NCBI GenBank assembly: GCA_003695705.1
Contig: RFHU01000377.1
Coordinates: 1 to 64,000, forward strand
DNA from: Planctomycetota bacterium
Lineage (GTDB): Bacteria; Planctomycetota; J058
Length of the DNA: 64,000 bases
Direction: 5' to 3'
In this document: piece by piece, positions 46,112 to 54,611 of the stretch
How the letters are laid out: each line of letters starts with the position of its first letter
How positions within the stretch are numbered: the stretch's first letter is position 1
Notes under the pieces: generated by a model
What the model was told of the DNA's origin: nothing
Seen by the model: only the letters and a program-made list of their open reading frames with translations
The model's database searches: none
Made by a program: the position numbers and the translations under genes

Positions 46112-47227
46112 ATGGCCGACTTGAGCGTGACCGTCGACGGTCTCGAGTTCGACAACCCCTTCGTGATCGGCTCGGGACCGCCGGGCTCCAACTACAACAC
46201 GATGGCCCGCGCCTACGACCAGGGTTGGGGCGGAGTGGTGTGCAAGACGGTGGCCCTCGAGTGCGAAAAGGTCCACAACGTCGCTCCGCGCTACGCACGC
46301 CTGCGCGTGGACAACGACGACACCTCCAAGAAGAACATCTTCGGCTTCGAGAACATCGAACTCATCTCGGACCGCCCCTTCAGCGACTGGCTCGACGACT
46401 TCAAGCGGGTGAAGGACGACTACCCCGACAAGGTGCTCATCGCCTCCATCATGGAGGAGCCCCGCAAGGAGGCCTGGCAAGAAATCACCGAACGCTGCCA
46501 GGAGGCGGGCGTCGACGCCTTCGAACTCAACCTCTCCTGTCCGCACGGCCTCCCCGAACGCAAAATGGGCATGGCCATGGGCCAGCACCCGGACCTGGTG
46601 CGCGAGGTGTGCGGCTGGGTGATGGAGGTCGCGAAGGTTCCGGTGTGGGCCAAGATGACCCCCAACGTCACCGACATCACCGAACCCGCACGGGCCGCCT
46701 TCGAAGCCGGTTGCCAGGGCGTCTCGGCCATCAACACCATTCTCAGCGTCATGGGGGTGGACCTCAAGACGCTCCGCCCCCTGCCCACGGTCGAGGGCTA
46801 CACCACGCCCGGCGGCTACTCGTGCAAGGCCGTGCGCCCCATTGCCCTCCGCCAGTGCATGCAGCTCGCCCGCGCCTTCCCCGACAAGACCCTCAGCGGC
46901 ATCGGAGGCATCGAGACCGGCAAGGACGCCGCGCAGTTCCTGCTGCTCGGAGCGCACACGGTGCAAGTCTGCACCGGGGTCATGCTCTACGGCTACAAGA
47001 TGGTCAAGGACATGATCGCCGAGCTGAGCGCCTTCATGGACGAGCACGGTTTCTCGACCATCGAGGAGTTCCGTGGCAAGAGCCTCGAGTACTTCACGAC
47101 CCACGCGGACCTGCACCGGCGACAGGTGGAGGCCAAGGTCAAGAAGGCCCTCGAACGCGACACCGATTGGAAGGGCGACGAGTTCGTGGAGCAGTCCGAG
47201 AAGCTCGTCACCGACACCGTCAACTAG
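46112..47227 (+). CDS. PreA-like dihydropyrimidine dehydrogenase subunit lacking the ferredoxin domain
   Basis: A 371-residue FMN-binding TIM-barrel protein of the PreA / class 1B dihydroorotate dehydrogenase group. PreA with PreT reduces uracil and thymine to dihydropyrimidines using NAD(P)H. Clear matches: GSGPPGSNYNTMARAYDQGW, ENIELISDRPFSDWL, ELNLSCPHGLPERKMG, AKMTPNVTDITEPARAAF, SGIGGIETGKDAAQFLLLGA and VQVCTGVMLYGYKMVKDMI. Two oddities: the position of the catalytic Cys of mammalian enzyme (GLACGQ) reads GMAMGQ, Met156; and the protein ends before the C-terminal two-[4Fe-4S] domain of E. coli PreA. No preT is nearby. The beta-ureidopropionase gene follows after 21 bases. The ATG has GAGGTG upstream. 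Confidence 0.82.
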   Translation: MADLSVTVDGLEFDNPFVIGSGPPGSNYNTMARAYDQGWGGVVCKTVALECEKVHNVAPRYARLRVDNDDTSKKNIFGFENIELISDRPFSDWLDDFKRVKDDYPDKVLIASIMEEPRKEAWQEITERCQEAGVDAFELNLSCPHGLPERKMGMAMGQHPDLVREVCGWVMEVAKVPVWAKMTPNVTDITEPARAAFEAGCQGVSAINTILSVMGVDLKTLRPLPTVEGYTTPGGYSCKAVRPIALRQCMQLARAFPDKTLSGIGGIETGKDAAQFLLLGAHTVQVCTGVMLYGYKMVKDMIAELSAFMDEHGFSTIEEFRGKSLEYFTTHADLHRRQVEAKVKKALERDTDWKGDEFVEQSEKLVTDTVN

Positions 47228-47248
47228 GCCCGTCCACCAGGAGCGATC

Positions 47249-48109
47249 ATGACCACCGTCAAGTGCGGCCTGATTCAACTCGCGAACCCCCTGAACGACG
47301 AGAGCAAGCCCGTCGCCGAGATCCAGGAGGCCATGTTCCAAAAGCATCTGCCCTGGATCGAAAGAGCCGGCGAGCAGGGGGTTCAGATCCTCTGCCTGCA
47401 AGAGATCTTCAACGGCCCCTACTTCTGCCCCAGCCAGGACGCGCGCTGGTACGCGGCCGCCGAAGAGGTCCCCGGACCGACCTGCGAGCGCCTGAGCGAA
47501 TACGCCCGCCGCTACGAAATGGTCATCGTGGTGCCCATCTACGAGAAGGCCATGCGCGGCGTCTACTACAACACCGCTGCGGTCCTCGACGCAGACGGGA
47601 GCTACCTGGGCAAGTACCGCAAGCAGCACATTCCGCAAGTGGCCGGCTTCTGGGAGAAGTTCTTCTTCAAGCCCGGCGACGGCGGCTACCCGGTCTTCCA
47701 GACCCGCTACGCGAAGGTCGGGGTCTACATCTGCTACGACCGCCACTTCCCCGAGGGGGCGCGCTGCCTGGGCCTCAACGGGGCAGAGATCGTGTTCAAC
47801 CCCAGCGCCACCGTGGCCGGCCTCAGCCAATACCTATGGAAACTCGAGCAACCGGCCCACGCCGTGGCCAACGGCTACTTCGTGGGCGCCATCAACCGGG
47901 TCGGCACCGAGCCGCCGTGGAGCATCGGCAAGTTCTACGGGACGAGCTACTTCTGCGACCCTCGCGGACAGATCATCGCCGAGGCCAACGAGGACGACGA
48001 CGCCTTGGTCGTCGCCGACCTCGACCTCGACATGATCGATGAAGTGCGCAACACCTGGCAGTTCTATCGGGACCGCCGCCCCGAGACCTACGACGCCCTG
48101 ACGCGCTGA
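47249..48109 (+). CDS. Beta-ureidopropionase / N-carbamoyl amidohydrolase (nitrilase superfamily)
   Basis: A 286-residue amidase that hydrolyses N-carbamoyl-beta-alanine to beta-alanine, CO2 and ammonia, the third step of reductive pyrimidine breakdown. The Glu-Lys-Cys triad is visible: Glu52 in CLQEIFNGPYF, Lys125 in YRKQHIP, and Cys162 in VYICYDRHFPEGAR. The extended insertion WEKFFFKPGDGGYPVF is typical of beta-ureidopropionase and close N-carbamoylputrescine amidases. Its place between the PreA-like and dihydropyrimidinase genes favours the first. ATG with AGGAGCGATC upstream; co-transcribed with the PreA-like gene. Confidence 0.88.
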   Translation: MTTVKCGLIQLANPLNDESKPVAEIQEAMFQKHLPWIERAGEQGVQILCLQEIFNGPYFCPSQDARWYAAAEEVPGPTCERLSEYARRYEMVIVVPIYEKAMRGVYYNTAAVLDADGSYLGKYRKQHIPQVAGFWEKFFFKPGDGGYPVFQTRYAKVGVYICYDRHFPEGARCLGLNGAEIVFNPSATVAGLSQYLWKLEQPAHAVANGYFVGAINRVGTEPPWSIGKFYGTSYFCDPRGQIIAEANEDDDALVVADLDLDMIDEVRNTWQFYRDRRPETYDALTR

Positions 48110-48138
48110 CGGCCTCCGCCACGCGAGCGGCGCCCGTC

Positions 48139-48157
48139 CGGCGGCAGAACGCCGCCG
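48139..48157. terminator. Hairpin between convergent genes
   Basis: Seven-bp stem CGGCGGC / GCCGCCG with loop AGAAC in the 103-base spacer between the ureidopropionase and dihydropyrimidinase ends; it could terminate both. Confidence 0.35.
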
Positions 48158-48212
48158 CCGCGCGCCGCCCTCCGGTTCCGCGGCGGGCGGCGCAGCGGTC
48201 GACCTGCGCTCG

Positions 48213-49610
48213 TCAACGCAGGAGCTCGCCGACGCGGGCGCGGCGAACGAACTGTCCGCCGCCCTCGGTCTCCAGTTTTCCGTCCCGGCAAACGACGCGC
48301 CCGCGAGAAAGGACGACCTCGCTCCACCCCTGGACCTCGAAGCCCTCGTACGCCGAGTAGTCCACGTTCATGTGGTGGGTGAAGGGGTTGTCCACGCTGA
48401 TGGTCTCGCGGCGGTTGGGGTTGAAGATCACGATGTCGGCGTCGCTGCCCACGGCGATGGTCCCCTTCTTGGGGAACATGCCGAAGGTCTTGGCGGCGGC
48501 GGTCGAGGTCAGCTCGACCCAGCGGTTCAGGGACATGCGCTGCTCGACGACGCAACCGTGGTACATGAGGCTGAGCCGGTTCTCCACGCCGGGCGCGCCG
48601 TTGGGGATCTTGCGGAAGTCGCCCAGACCGAGCTCCTTCTGCTCCTTCATGCAGAAGGGACAGTGGTCGGTGGCCACGTTGCACAGGTGCCCGAACTCGA
48701 GCCCCTTCCAGAGCACGTCCTGATTCCACTTTTCGCGCAGGGCGGGAGTCATGACCCACTTCGCCCCCTCGAAGCCTTCCTTGAAGTAGTAGCTCTGATC
48801 GAGGAACAAGTACTGGGGGCAGGTCTCTGCGGTGACGTCGACCCCGCGCATGCGCGCGCGCTTGACTTCCTTGAGCGCGTCCGCGCTGCTGAGGTGCACG
48901 ATGTAGAGGGGGACCTCGGCCACCTCGGCGATGGCCACCGCGCGATGCACCCCCTCGGCTTCCATGCGGGTGGGGCGAGTGAGCGCGTGGTAGCGCGGCT
49001 CGAGCTTCCCGTCGGCGGCGGCCTCGCGAATGATCTCGTCGATGACGATCCCGTTCTCTGCGTGCATGCAGATGCGCGTGCCGTCCTGTCCCGCTTGGCG
49101 GAAGGCGCGGTAGAGGGTGCCGTCGTCGACGTAGAGCACGCCGGGGTAGGCCATGAACAGCTTGTAGGAGGTCACTCCTTCGTCGGCGAGCTTGCTCATC
49201 TCCGGCAGCCGCTCCACGGGCATGTCGGTGATGATCATGTGGAAACCGTAGTCGATGGTCGCCTTGCCCTCCGCCTTCTGGTGCCAGGTGTCCAAGCCCT
49301 TGAAGCAGGACTCGCCCTTGGTCTGGATGGCGAAGTCGATGATCGTGGTCGTTCCGCCGAAGGCGGCCGCCTTGGTACCGGTCTCGAAGTCATCGGCGCT
49401 GACCGTGCCGCCGAAGGGCATGTCCAGATGGGTGTGGGCATCGATGCCTCCGGGAACGACCAAGCGGTCCGTGGCGTCGATGACTTCATCCGCCTGGACC
49501 GAGAGGGCCTTGCCGATCATGGCCACGGTCTCGCCGTCGACGAGAAGGTCGGCGTAGTAGTCGTCGGTGGCCGTGACGATGCGGCCGTTCTTGATCAACA
49601 ACGTAGACAT
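48213..49610 (-). CDS. hydA: Dihydropyrimidinase (D-hydantoinase)
   Basis: A 465-residue binuclear zinc amidohydrolase that opens dihydrouracil/dihydrothymine to N-carbamoyl-beta-amino acids. The metal residues are visible: His59 and His61 in DAHTHLDMPFGG, the carboxylated Lys150 in TSYKLFMAYPG, the His of MHAENG, the His of YIVHLSSADAL and the Asp of VATDHCPF. The substrate loop NGAPGVENRLSLMYH is present. The ATG has a perfect AGGAGGT 4 bases upstream, and a TAGGAT hexamer (49647-49642) is a possible -10. It is divergent from the nucleobase permease gene and convergent with the ureidopropionase gene. Confidence 0.93.
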   Translation of the reverse strand: MSTLLIKNGRIVTATDDYYADLLVDGETVAMIGKALSVQADEVIDATDRLVVPGGIDAHTHLDMPFGGTVSADDFETGTKAAAFGGTTTIIDFAIQTKGESCFKGLDTWHQKAEGKATIDYGFHMIITDMPVERLPEMSKLADEGVTSYKLFMAYPGVLYVDDGTLYRAFRQAGQDGTRICMHAENGIVIDEIIREAAADGKLEPRYHALTRPTRMEAEGVHRAVAIAEVAEVPLYIVHLSSADALKEVKRARMRGVDVTAETCPQYLFLDQSYYFKEGFEGAKWVMTPALREKWNQDVLWKGLEFGHLCNVATDHCPFCMKEQKELGLGDFRKIPNGAPGVENRLSLMYHGCVVEQRMSLNRWVELTSTAAAKTFGMFPKKGTIAVGSDADIVIFNPNRRETISVDNPFTHHMNVDYSAYEGFEVQGWSEVVLSRGRVVCRDGKLETEGGGQFVRRARVGELLR

Positions 49611-49774
49611 CTGCACCTCCTGCCCCCGGGGAGCGGACCGGATCCTAAGGGATGCCGCGTGTGGTTGCACCGGCTCGCCCGCCGGGGCGGCCCCAGGAAG
49701 TCCTTCCCTCGGTGCCAGGAATGTGGTCTGTTCGGAGCCCCGCAAAGAGCCGCAGGGACCGCAGGGAGGGGCGC

Positions 49775-51577
49775 ATGAGCGAGGAGACCGCGGGCGGAGA
49801 CGCGCCCGCCCCCCAGGAGGCCGCACCGGAGTCGGGGCCCGCTGGTCCCGCACCGCCGGACCCGCCGACGGCGGAACACCCCGTCGGCACGCGGGTCCAC
49901 GGCACGTCCGACGCGAAGAAGGGGCCGGAACTCATCTACGGCATCGACGACATCCCCCCGCCCGGCGAAACCCTCGCCCTGGGCTTCCAGCACTACCTGA
50001 CGATGTTCGGCTCCACGGTGGCAATTCCCCTCCTCCTCGCGCCGGCCTTCGGCATCGACCCGCGCACCCACGAAGGCGGCGTCGACCTCGCCAAGCTCAT
50101 GGCGACGATGTTCTTCGTTTCGGGAATTACGACGCTCCTGCAGACCACCTGGGGAAACCGCCTGCCCATCGTCCAGGGCGGGACCTTTTCCTTCCTCGGC
50201 CCCACCTTCGCGATCTGCGGCATGGCCTCGCTTGCGGACCAGGGCTGGCAAGTCCGCATGCAGCACGTGCAGGGGGCGATCATCCTCGGCTCCTTGGTCG
50301 AAATCGCCCTCGGGGTCACCCGCCTCGCCGGGTGGGTCCTGCGCTTCGTCGGCCCGGTAACCATCGCCCCCACCATCGCGTTGATCGGACTCGCCCTCTT
50401 CGAGTTCGGGGCGCCCATCGCGGGGACGCACTGGCCCACCGGGGGCTTGACCATCGTCCTGATCGTCCTCTTCTCGCAGGTCCTGCGGCGCAAGCATCGC
50501 GCCTTCGAGCTCTACCCCATCCTGCTCGCCCTCCTCGGCGCCTGGCTGGTGGCGGTCCTCTGCACCCTCCTCGGCATCTTCCCCGAGGGGCACCCGGCCC
50601 ACGTCTCCACGCAGAACATTCGCAACGCGCCGTGGGTGCGGATCCCCACCCCCTTCCAGTGGGGCTGGCCGCAGTTCGGTGCCGCCGCCTTCGTCGGCAT
50701 GCTCGCCGGCTACCTCGCCTCGGTGGTCGAGTCCATCGGCGACTACTTCGCCTGCGCACGCCTGGCCGGCGCTCCGCCGCCGGACGCCCGCACGGTGAAC
50801 CGCGGGATTGCCTTCGAAGGGCTTGGCTGCCTGGTCGCCGGCGCGTTCGGGACGGGCAACGGAACCACCTCCTACAGCGAGAACATCGGCGCCATCGGCC
50901 TGACGCGGGTCGGCAGCCGCCGTGTAGTGCAGGCCGGCGCACTGATCATGCTCCTCCTCGGCGCGGTGGGAAAATTCGGCGCCCTGTTCACCACCATCCC
51001 GCAGCCCATCGTGGGCGGCATGTACTGCGCTCTCTTCGGCATGATCGCCGCGGTCGGGCTCTCCAACCTGCAACTCGTCGACCTCAACAGCTCGCGAAAC
51101 CTGTTCATCCTCGGTTTCGCCTTCTTCATGGGCCTCTCGGTGCCGCAGTACTTCAAGCAGCACCCGCTCGTCCTCGTGGAGCCGGTGCAGACCGCCAAGG
51201 CCCGGCCGCTGGGCGACGGAGACCCCGTCCACGCCGACGCCACGGCCCTCTCCGTCCTCGGCCTCGCGCCGCAAGCCACCGTGGGGGAAGCCAAGGCCGT
51301 GCACGCCCGGCTGCGCGAGGTGGTCGCGACCGCCAAGGGGACCGACCCCGCGCGGGCCGAAGCCCTCGACGCCGCGCTCGCCGCGGTCTCGGCGGTCCCG
51401 CCCCCTCCGCCCGAACCGCACGGCGCCCTCGAAGAATTCCTCTTCACGCTGCAGAACATCCTCAACACCCTGGGCAAGACGGGCATGGCCATCGCCGCCT
51501 TGCTGGCGCTCTTGCTCGACAACGTGGTTCCGGGGACGCGCGAAGAGCGCGGCCTCTCCCACACCACCAAGCACTAG
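49775..51577 (+). CDS. SLC23/NCS2-type nucleobase permease with an inserted soluble segment
   Basis: A 600-residue transporter with about 13-14 membrane segments. Motifs ETLALGFQHYLTMFGSTVAI, GNRLPIVQGGTFSFLGPTF, ESIGDYFACARLAGAPPP, GNGTTSYSENIGAIGLTRVG and GLSNLQLVDLNSSRNLFILG match the eukaryote-like SLC23 nucleobase/ascorbate branch of the xanthine/uracil permease family. It probably imports uracil, thymine or a related base for the neighbouring catabolic enzymes. The first 50 residues are a Pro/Ala-rich cytoplasmic tail. Between the last two membrane regions (about residues 470-545) there is a soluble insert, ALSVLGLAPQATVGEAKAVH, faintly like a J-domain helix pair. The ATG has GGGAGGGG upstream; the aminotransferase gene follows after 10 bases. 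Confidence 0.88.
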   Translation: MSEETAGGDAPAPQEAAPESGPAGPAPPDPPTAEHPVGTRVHGTSDAKKGPELIYGIDDIPPPGETLALGFQHYLTMFGSTVAIPLLLAPAFGIDPRTHEGGVDLAKLMATMFFVSGITTLLQTTWGNRLPIVQGGTFSFLGPTFAICGMASLADQGWQVRMQHVQGAIILGSLVEIALGVTRLAGWVLRFVGPVTIAPTIALIGLALFEFGAPIAGTHWPTGGLTIVLIVLFSQVLRRKHRAFELYPILLALLGAWLVAVLCTLLGIFPEGHPAHVSTQNIRNAPWVRIPTPFQWGWPQFGAAAFVGMLAGYLASVVESIGDYFACARLAGAPPPDARTVNRGIAFEGLGCLVAGAFGTGNGTTSYSENIGAIGLTRVGSRRVVQAGALIMLLLGAVGKFGALFTTIPQPIVGGMYCALFGMIAAVGLSNLQLVDLNSSRNLFILGFAFFMGLSVPQYFKQHPLVLVEPVQTAKARPLGDGDPVHADATALSVLGLAPQATVGEAKAVHARLREVVATAKGTDPARAEALDAALAAVSAVPPPPPEPHGALEEFLFTLQNILNTLGKTGMAIAALLALLLDNVVPGTREERGLSHTTKH

Positions 51578-51587
51578 GAGGCGGCCC

Positions 51588-52910
51588 GTGGACACCCAGG
51601 AGATGATCGACCTCTGCAAACGGCACACCCTGTTCAGCTGGTCCGCCACCGGGGCGGTGGACCCCCTCCCCATTGCACGGGCCGAAGGAATCTTCCTCTA
51701 CACCCCCTCGGGCGAGCGGATCATCGACTTCAACAGCCAGCTCATGTCGGTGAACATCGGCCACAGCCATCCGCGGGTGATCGAGGCGATCAAGCGTCAA
51801 CTCGACAGCGGCCTCATTTACACCTTCCCAGGCAGCGCCACCGAAGTCCGGGCGCGGCTCGCCAAAAAGCTCGCCGATTTGGTCCCGGGCGACATCAACA
51901 CCTTCTTCTTCACCCTCGGCGGGGCCGAGGCCAACGAGAACGCCATCAAGGCCGCGCGCCTCTACACCGGCCGCCACAAGATCCTCAGCCGCTACCGCAG
52001 CTACCACGGCGCAACGCACGCCTGCATGCAACTCACGGGGGATCCGCGGCGCTGGGCCAACGAGCCGGGTGCGCCGGGGTTCATCCGGGTCATGGATCCG
52101 CGCCCCTACCGCTTCAGCTTCGGCGCCGACGACAAGGAGATCACCGAGAACAACCTCGAATACCTCGAAGAAGTCATCATGTACGAGGGGCCCGAGACCA
52201 TCGCGGCCATGTTCATCGAGACGGTCACAGGGACCAACGGCATCCTGCCGCCCCCCGAGGGCTACCTGGCAGGGCTGCGCGAGCTCCTCTCTCGCCACGG
52301 GATCCTGCTCGTGTGCGACGAGGTGATGTGCGGCTGGGGGCGAACCGGCAAGCTGTTCGCCTTCGAGCACGGCGGAATCGTTCCCGACATCGTCACCATG
52401 GCCAAGGGGCTCACCAGTTCCTACGCTCCCCTGGGAGCCATGGGCCTCAGCGACCCCATTGCCCAGCACTTCCAGGACCACGTCTTCTGGGGCGGCCTCA
52501 CCTACAACGCCCACGCGCTGATGCTGGCCGTCGCCGAGGCGAACATCGACGTGCTCCTCGAAGAGGGCTTGGTGGAGAACGCGGCCCGCCTGGGCAAGGT
52601 CATGCGCGCGGAGATGGACCGGCTGACCGAAAAGCACCCCTCGGTCAAGGAGGGACGCAACGTCGGCCTCTTCGGCATGATCGACGTGCAGAAGAACGCG
52701 TCCGGCGAACCCATGGCCCCCTACAACGGAAAGAGCGAGGCCATGACCCGCCTGGGCGCCTTCTTCCGCGAGCGGGGCCTGTTCACCTTCATTCGCTGGG
52801 GGAGCTTCATGTGCAACCCCCCCCTGTGCATCACCGAGGAGCAGCTCCTCGAAGCCTTCGCCATCGTCGACGAAGGCCTTGCCATCACCGACGAATACTA
52901 CGAAGGCTGA
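51588..52910 (+). CDS. Class III aminotransferase (likely beta-alanine/taurine-pyruvate type)
   Basis: A 440-residue PLP-dependent omega-aminotransferase. The PLP lysine is Lys273 in TMAKGLTSSYAPLGAM. The phosphate-binding TLGGAEANENAIKAAR, the SYHGATHACMQLTG motif and the Asp of LVCDEVMCGWGRTG are intact. Beta-alanine, 3-aminoisobutyrate or taurine with pyruvate would be plausible substrates; because it is 10 bases behind a nucleobase permease and near beta-ureidopropionase, I infer that it converts beta-alanine to malonate semialdehyde, the step after pyrimidine ring breakdown. No semialdehyde dehydrogenase gene is adjacent. GTG start with AGGAGGCGGCCC upstream. Confidence 0.85.
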   Translation: MDTQEMIDLCKRHTLFSWSATGAVDPLPIARAEGIFLYTPSGERIIDFNSQLMSVNIGHSHPRVIEAIKRQLDSGLIYTFPGSATEVRARLAKKLADLVPGDINTFFFTLGGAEANENAIKAARLYTGRHKILSRYRSYHGATHACMQLTGDPRRWANEPGAPGFIRVMDPRPYRFSFGADDKEITENNLEYLEEVIMYEGPETIAAMFIETVTGTNGILPPPEGYLAGLRELLSRHGILLVCDEVMCGWGRTGKLFAFEHGGIVPDIVTMAKGLTSSYAPLGAMGLSDPIAQHFQDHVFWGGLTYNAHALMLAVAEANIDVLLEEGLVENAARLGKVMRAEMDRLTEKHPSVKEGRNVGLFGMIDVQKNASGEPMAPYNGKSEAMTRLGAFFRERGLFTFIRWGSFMCNPPLCITEEQLLEAFAIVDEGLAITDEYYEG

Positions 52911-52945
52911 GCGCGCGGAGCGGTGCGCCGCGCGCCCTCGCAGGC

Positions 52946-52969
52946 GCGGGGCGCAGATCCGCGCCCCGC
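52946..52969. terminator. Bidirectional hairpin between convergent genes
   Basis: Perfect nine-bp stem GCGGGGCGC / GCGCCCCGC with loop AGATCC between the aminotransferase and NeuD-like gene ends. Confidence 0.55.
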
Positions 52970-53017
52970 CTCCGCGCGCGGACGGCCGCCGGCCGGGGAC
53001 GGGATCGTCGCGGCGCG

Positions 53018-53707
53018 TCAGGGCTCTCCTGCGGGCGGGGCAGCGTCCTCCGCGGGCGGGGCAGCATTCTCCACGCGAGGAGCGCGCTCCGGAGTCTCGT
53101 TCGCAGCAAGGGCGCGGCCGTCGGCGACCGCCTCGTCGGCGAGGTCGGCGCAGACGACCGCGCCCTCGCCGACGACGCTCCACGCGCCCATCCGGAGGTG
53201 CGGGGAAAGGACGGCGCCCGCGCCCACCAAGGCGCCCTCCCCCAGCCAGCAGCCGTAGGCCAGCCGGACACCGGGACCCAGGCGCGCGAAGGCCTCCAAT
53301 CGCGCGTCCACCCCCACCAACGCCCCCGCGCCCACCACCGCGTGGGGGCCGAGCACCGCGTCGGGTTGAACCACCGCCCCCGCGCACACGATCGCGCCCG
53401 GCCCCAGGCTGGCGGTGGGGGCAACCCAGGAGAAGGGGTGCACGAGCGAGAGCCACTCCACCTCGAGGCCCTCGGCGAGCCGCCGCCGTTCGCGGTTGTC
53501 TTCCACGGCGAGCACGCATGGTCCCGGCCCTTCCTCCGCCGCGGAGAGCGGGCGCACGGGCACGCCCAACACGGCCCGAGTCCAGCAAAGGGCCTCGTCG
53601 TCGAACACGGCGACCACGCGGTAGCGGCCCGCGCCAAGGGCGGCGACGAGCTCGCGCCCCAGGGGCCCCGCCCCCACGACCGCCACCTCGGTGCGTTCGT
53701 CGTCCAC
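53018..53707 (-). CDS. NeuD/PglD-like hexapeptide-repeat protein with likely lost catalytic His
   Basis: A 229-residue protein. The N-terminal half is a Rossmann-like domain (TEVAVVGAGPLGRELVAALG) as in NeuD/PglD sugar O- or N-acetyltransferases. The second half (about 100-200) consists of left-handed hexapeptide repeats, for example PGAIVCAGAVVQPDAVLGPH and VVGAGALVGVDARLEAFARLG. The catalytic His that normally follows the NxxxxxDH pattern is not seen; the position reads VDARLEAF. So the protein may be a non-catalytic relative or use another residue. The C-terminal tail is a Pro/Ala-rich repeat (AAPPA twice). GTG chosen because GGAGGA lies 4 bases upstream. It follows the unknown gene at 53838 on the same strand. 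Confidence 0.72.
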   Translation of the reverse strand: MDDERTEVAVVGAGPLGRELVAALGAGRYRVVAVFDDEALCWTRAVLGVPVRPLSAAEEGPGPCVLAVEDNRERRRLAEGLEVEWLSLVHPFSWVAPTASLGPGAIVCAGAVVQPDAVLGPHAVVGAGALVGVDARLEAFARLGPGVRLAYGCWLGEGALVGAGAVLSPHLRMGAWSVVGEGAVVCADLADEAVADGRALAANETPERAPRVENAAPPAEDAAPPAGEP

Positions 53708-53837
53708 GAAGTCCTCCGCGGGGCGCGCGCCCTGCCCCGCTCCACCCTCCCCGCGGCGCGGCAGGTGCGCAAGGGATCGCTCCGGGGGGACGGCCCGCAC
53801 CCGGACGCCACTCGGCGCGGGAACCGCACCGAGGAGT

Positions 53838-54455
53838 TCAGCCTGGCTCGTCCGGCGCGGCGTCGACCCCGTCCGGCACGCCCTCGAGGAGGTGGGCGAG
53901 GGCAACCTCGGCGTCTTGCGAGGCGGCCGCCCGGTGCACGGCCAGCAGCAGCGAGCCTTCCGCCGCCGAGTCCGCGAAGGGGGCGAGGACCTCGCAGGCT
54001 TCTCGTCGCCTGCCCTCGCTCAGGAGCCGGGCCGCGCGAGCCAGCGACCCGTCGTCCTCGCCTCCGGGAACCGTGACCTGGGCCTCCCGCAAAGCATCGG
54101 CTGCGATGCCCCAGGGATCGAAAGAGCCACTCCGCGCGGCCGCGAGCAGACGCACCGCCAGCGGGTGGGCCCGATGGGCACGGGCCGCGCGCACCAAGGC
54201 GCTCACCCGCCCCAGGGCCCACGGCAAGCGGATCAAGGAAGCGCTCAGCTCCCGACGCTCGGCCGGGCCGAAGAGCCCGGCCGCGAGGAGGCAGATGCTC
54301 TGGGGAGTGAGCTCGTCGAGCGCAGCCCGCCGCGCGCCGTCGGTCGTCGATCGCGCCCGCTCAGCGAGCGCGCGCGCGACGAGGGTCCCGAAGGCGGGGT
54401 CTGCGGGCGCAGAAGCCCGGGTCGGCTGGCCGGGGGGCGGAGGGGCTTCGGGCAT
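53838..54455 (-). CDS. Helical protein of unknown function
   Basis: A 205-residue protein that I do not recognise. After a Pro-rich first 20 residues it is almost entirely helical, with repeated units about 35 residues long (LAVRLLAAARSGSFDPWGIA, LARAARLLSEGRRREACEVL, LAVHRAAASQDAEVALAHLL) that look like degenerate TPR or Sel1-type repeats. No signal peptide or membrane segment. The ATG has GAGGAG 8 bases upstream. It lies between the sigma-like gene and the NeuD-like gene on the same strand (156- and 130-base gaps). Confidence 0.6.
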   Translation of the reverse strand: MPEAPPPPGQPTRASAPADPAFGTLVARALAERARSTTDGARRAALDELTPQSICLLAAGLFGPAERRELSASLIRLPWALGRVSALVRAARAHRAHPLAVRLLAAARSGSFDPWGIAADALREAQVTVPGGEDDGSLARAARLLSEGRRREACEVLAPFADSAAEGSLLLAVHRAAASQDAEVALAHLLEGVPDGVDAAPDEPG

Positions 54456-54611
54456 GGGACGGCTCCTCGGCAGGGAGGGACGAAGTTCTTGGGTGCGCGG
54501 GAGGCGCCGCGGGCCTCGCCTCCGCGCGCTGCTGCGCAGGGCGATTCGAACGCGGGGGAGGGAAGACCCCCACGGACCCGGCGCTCCCCGAAGGCGACGC
54601 GGCTCCCGCGT

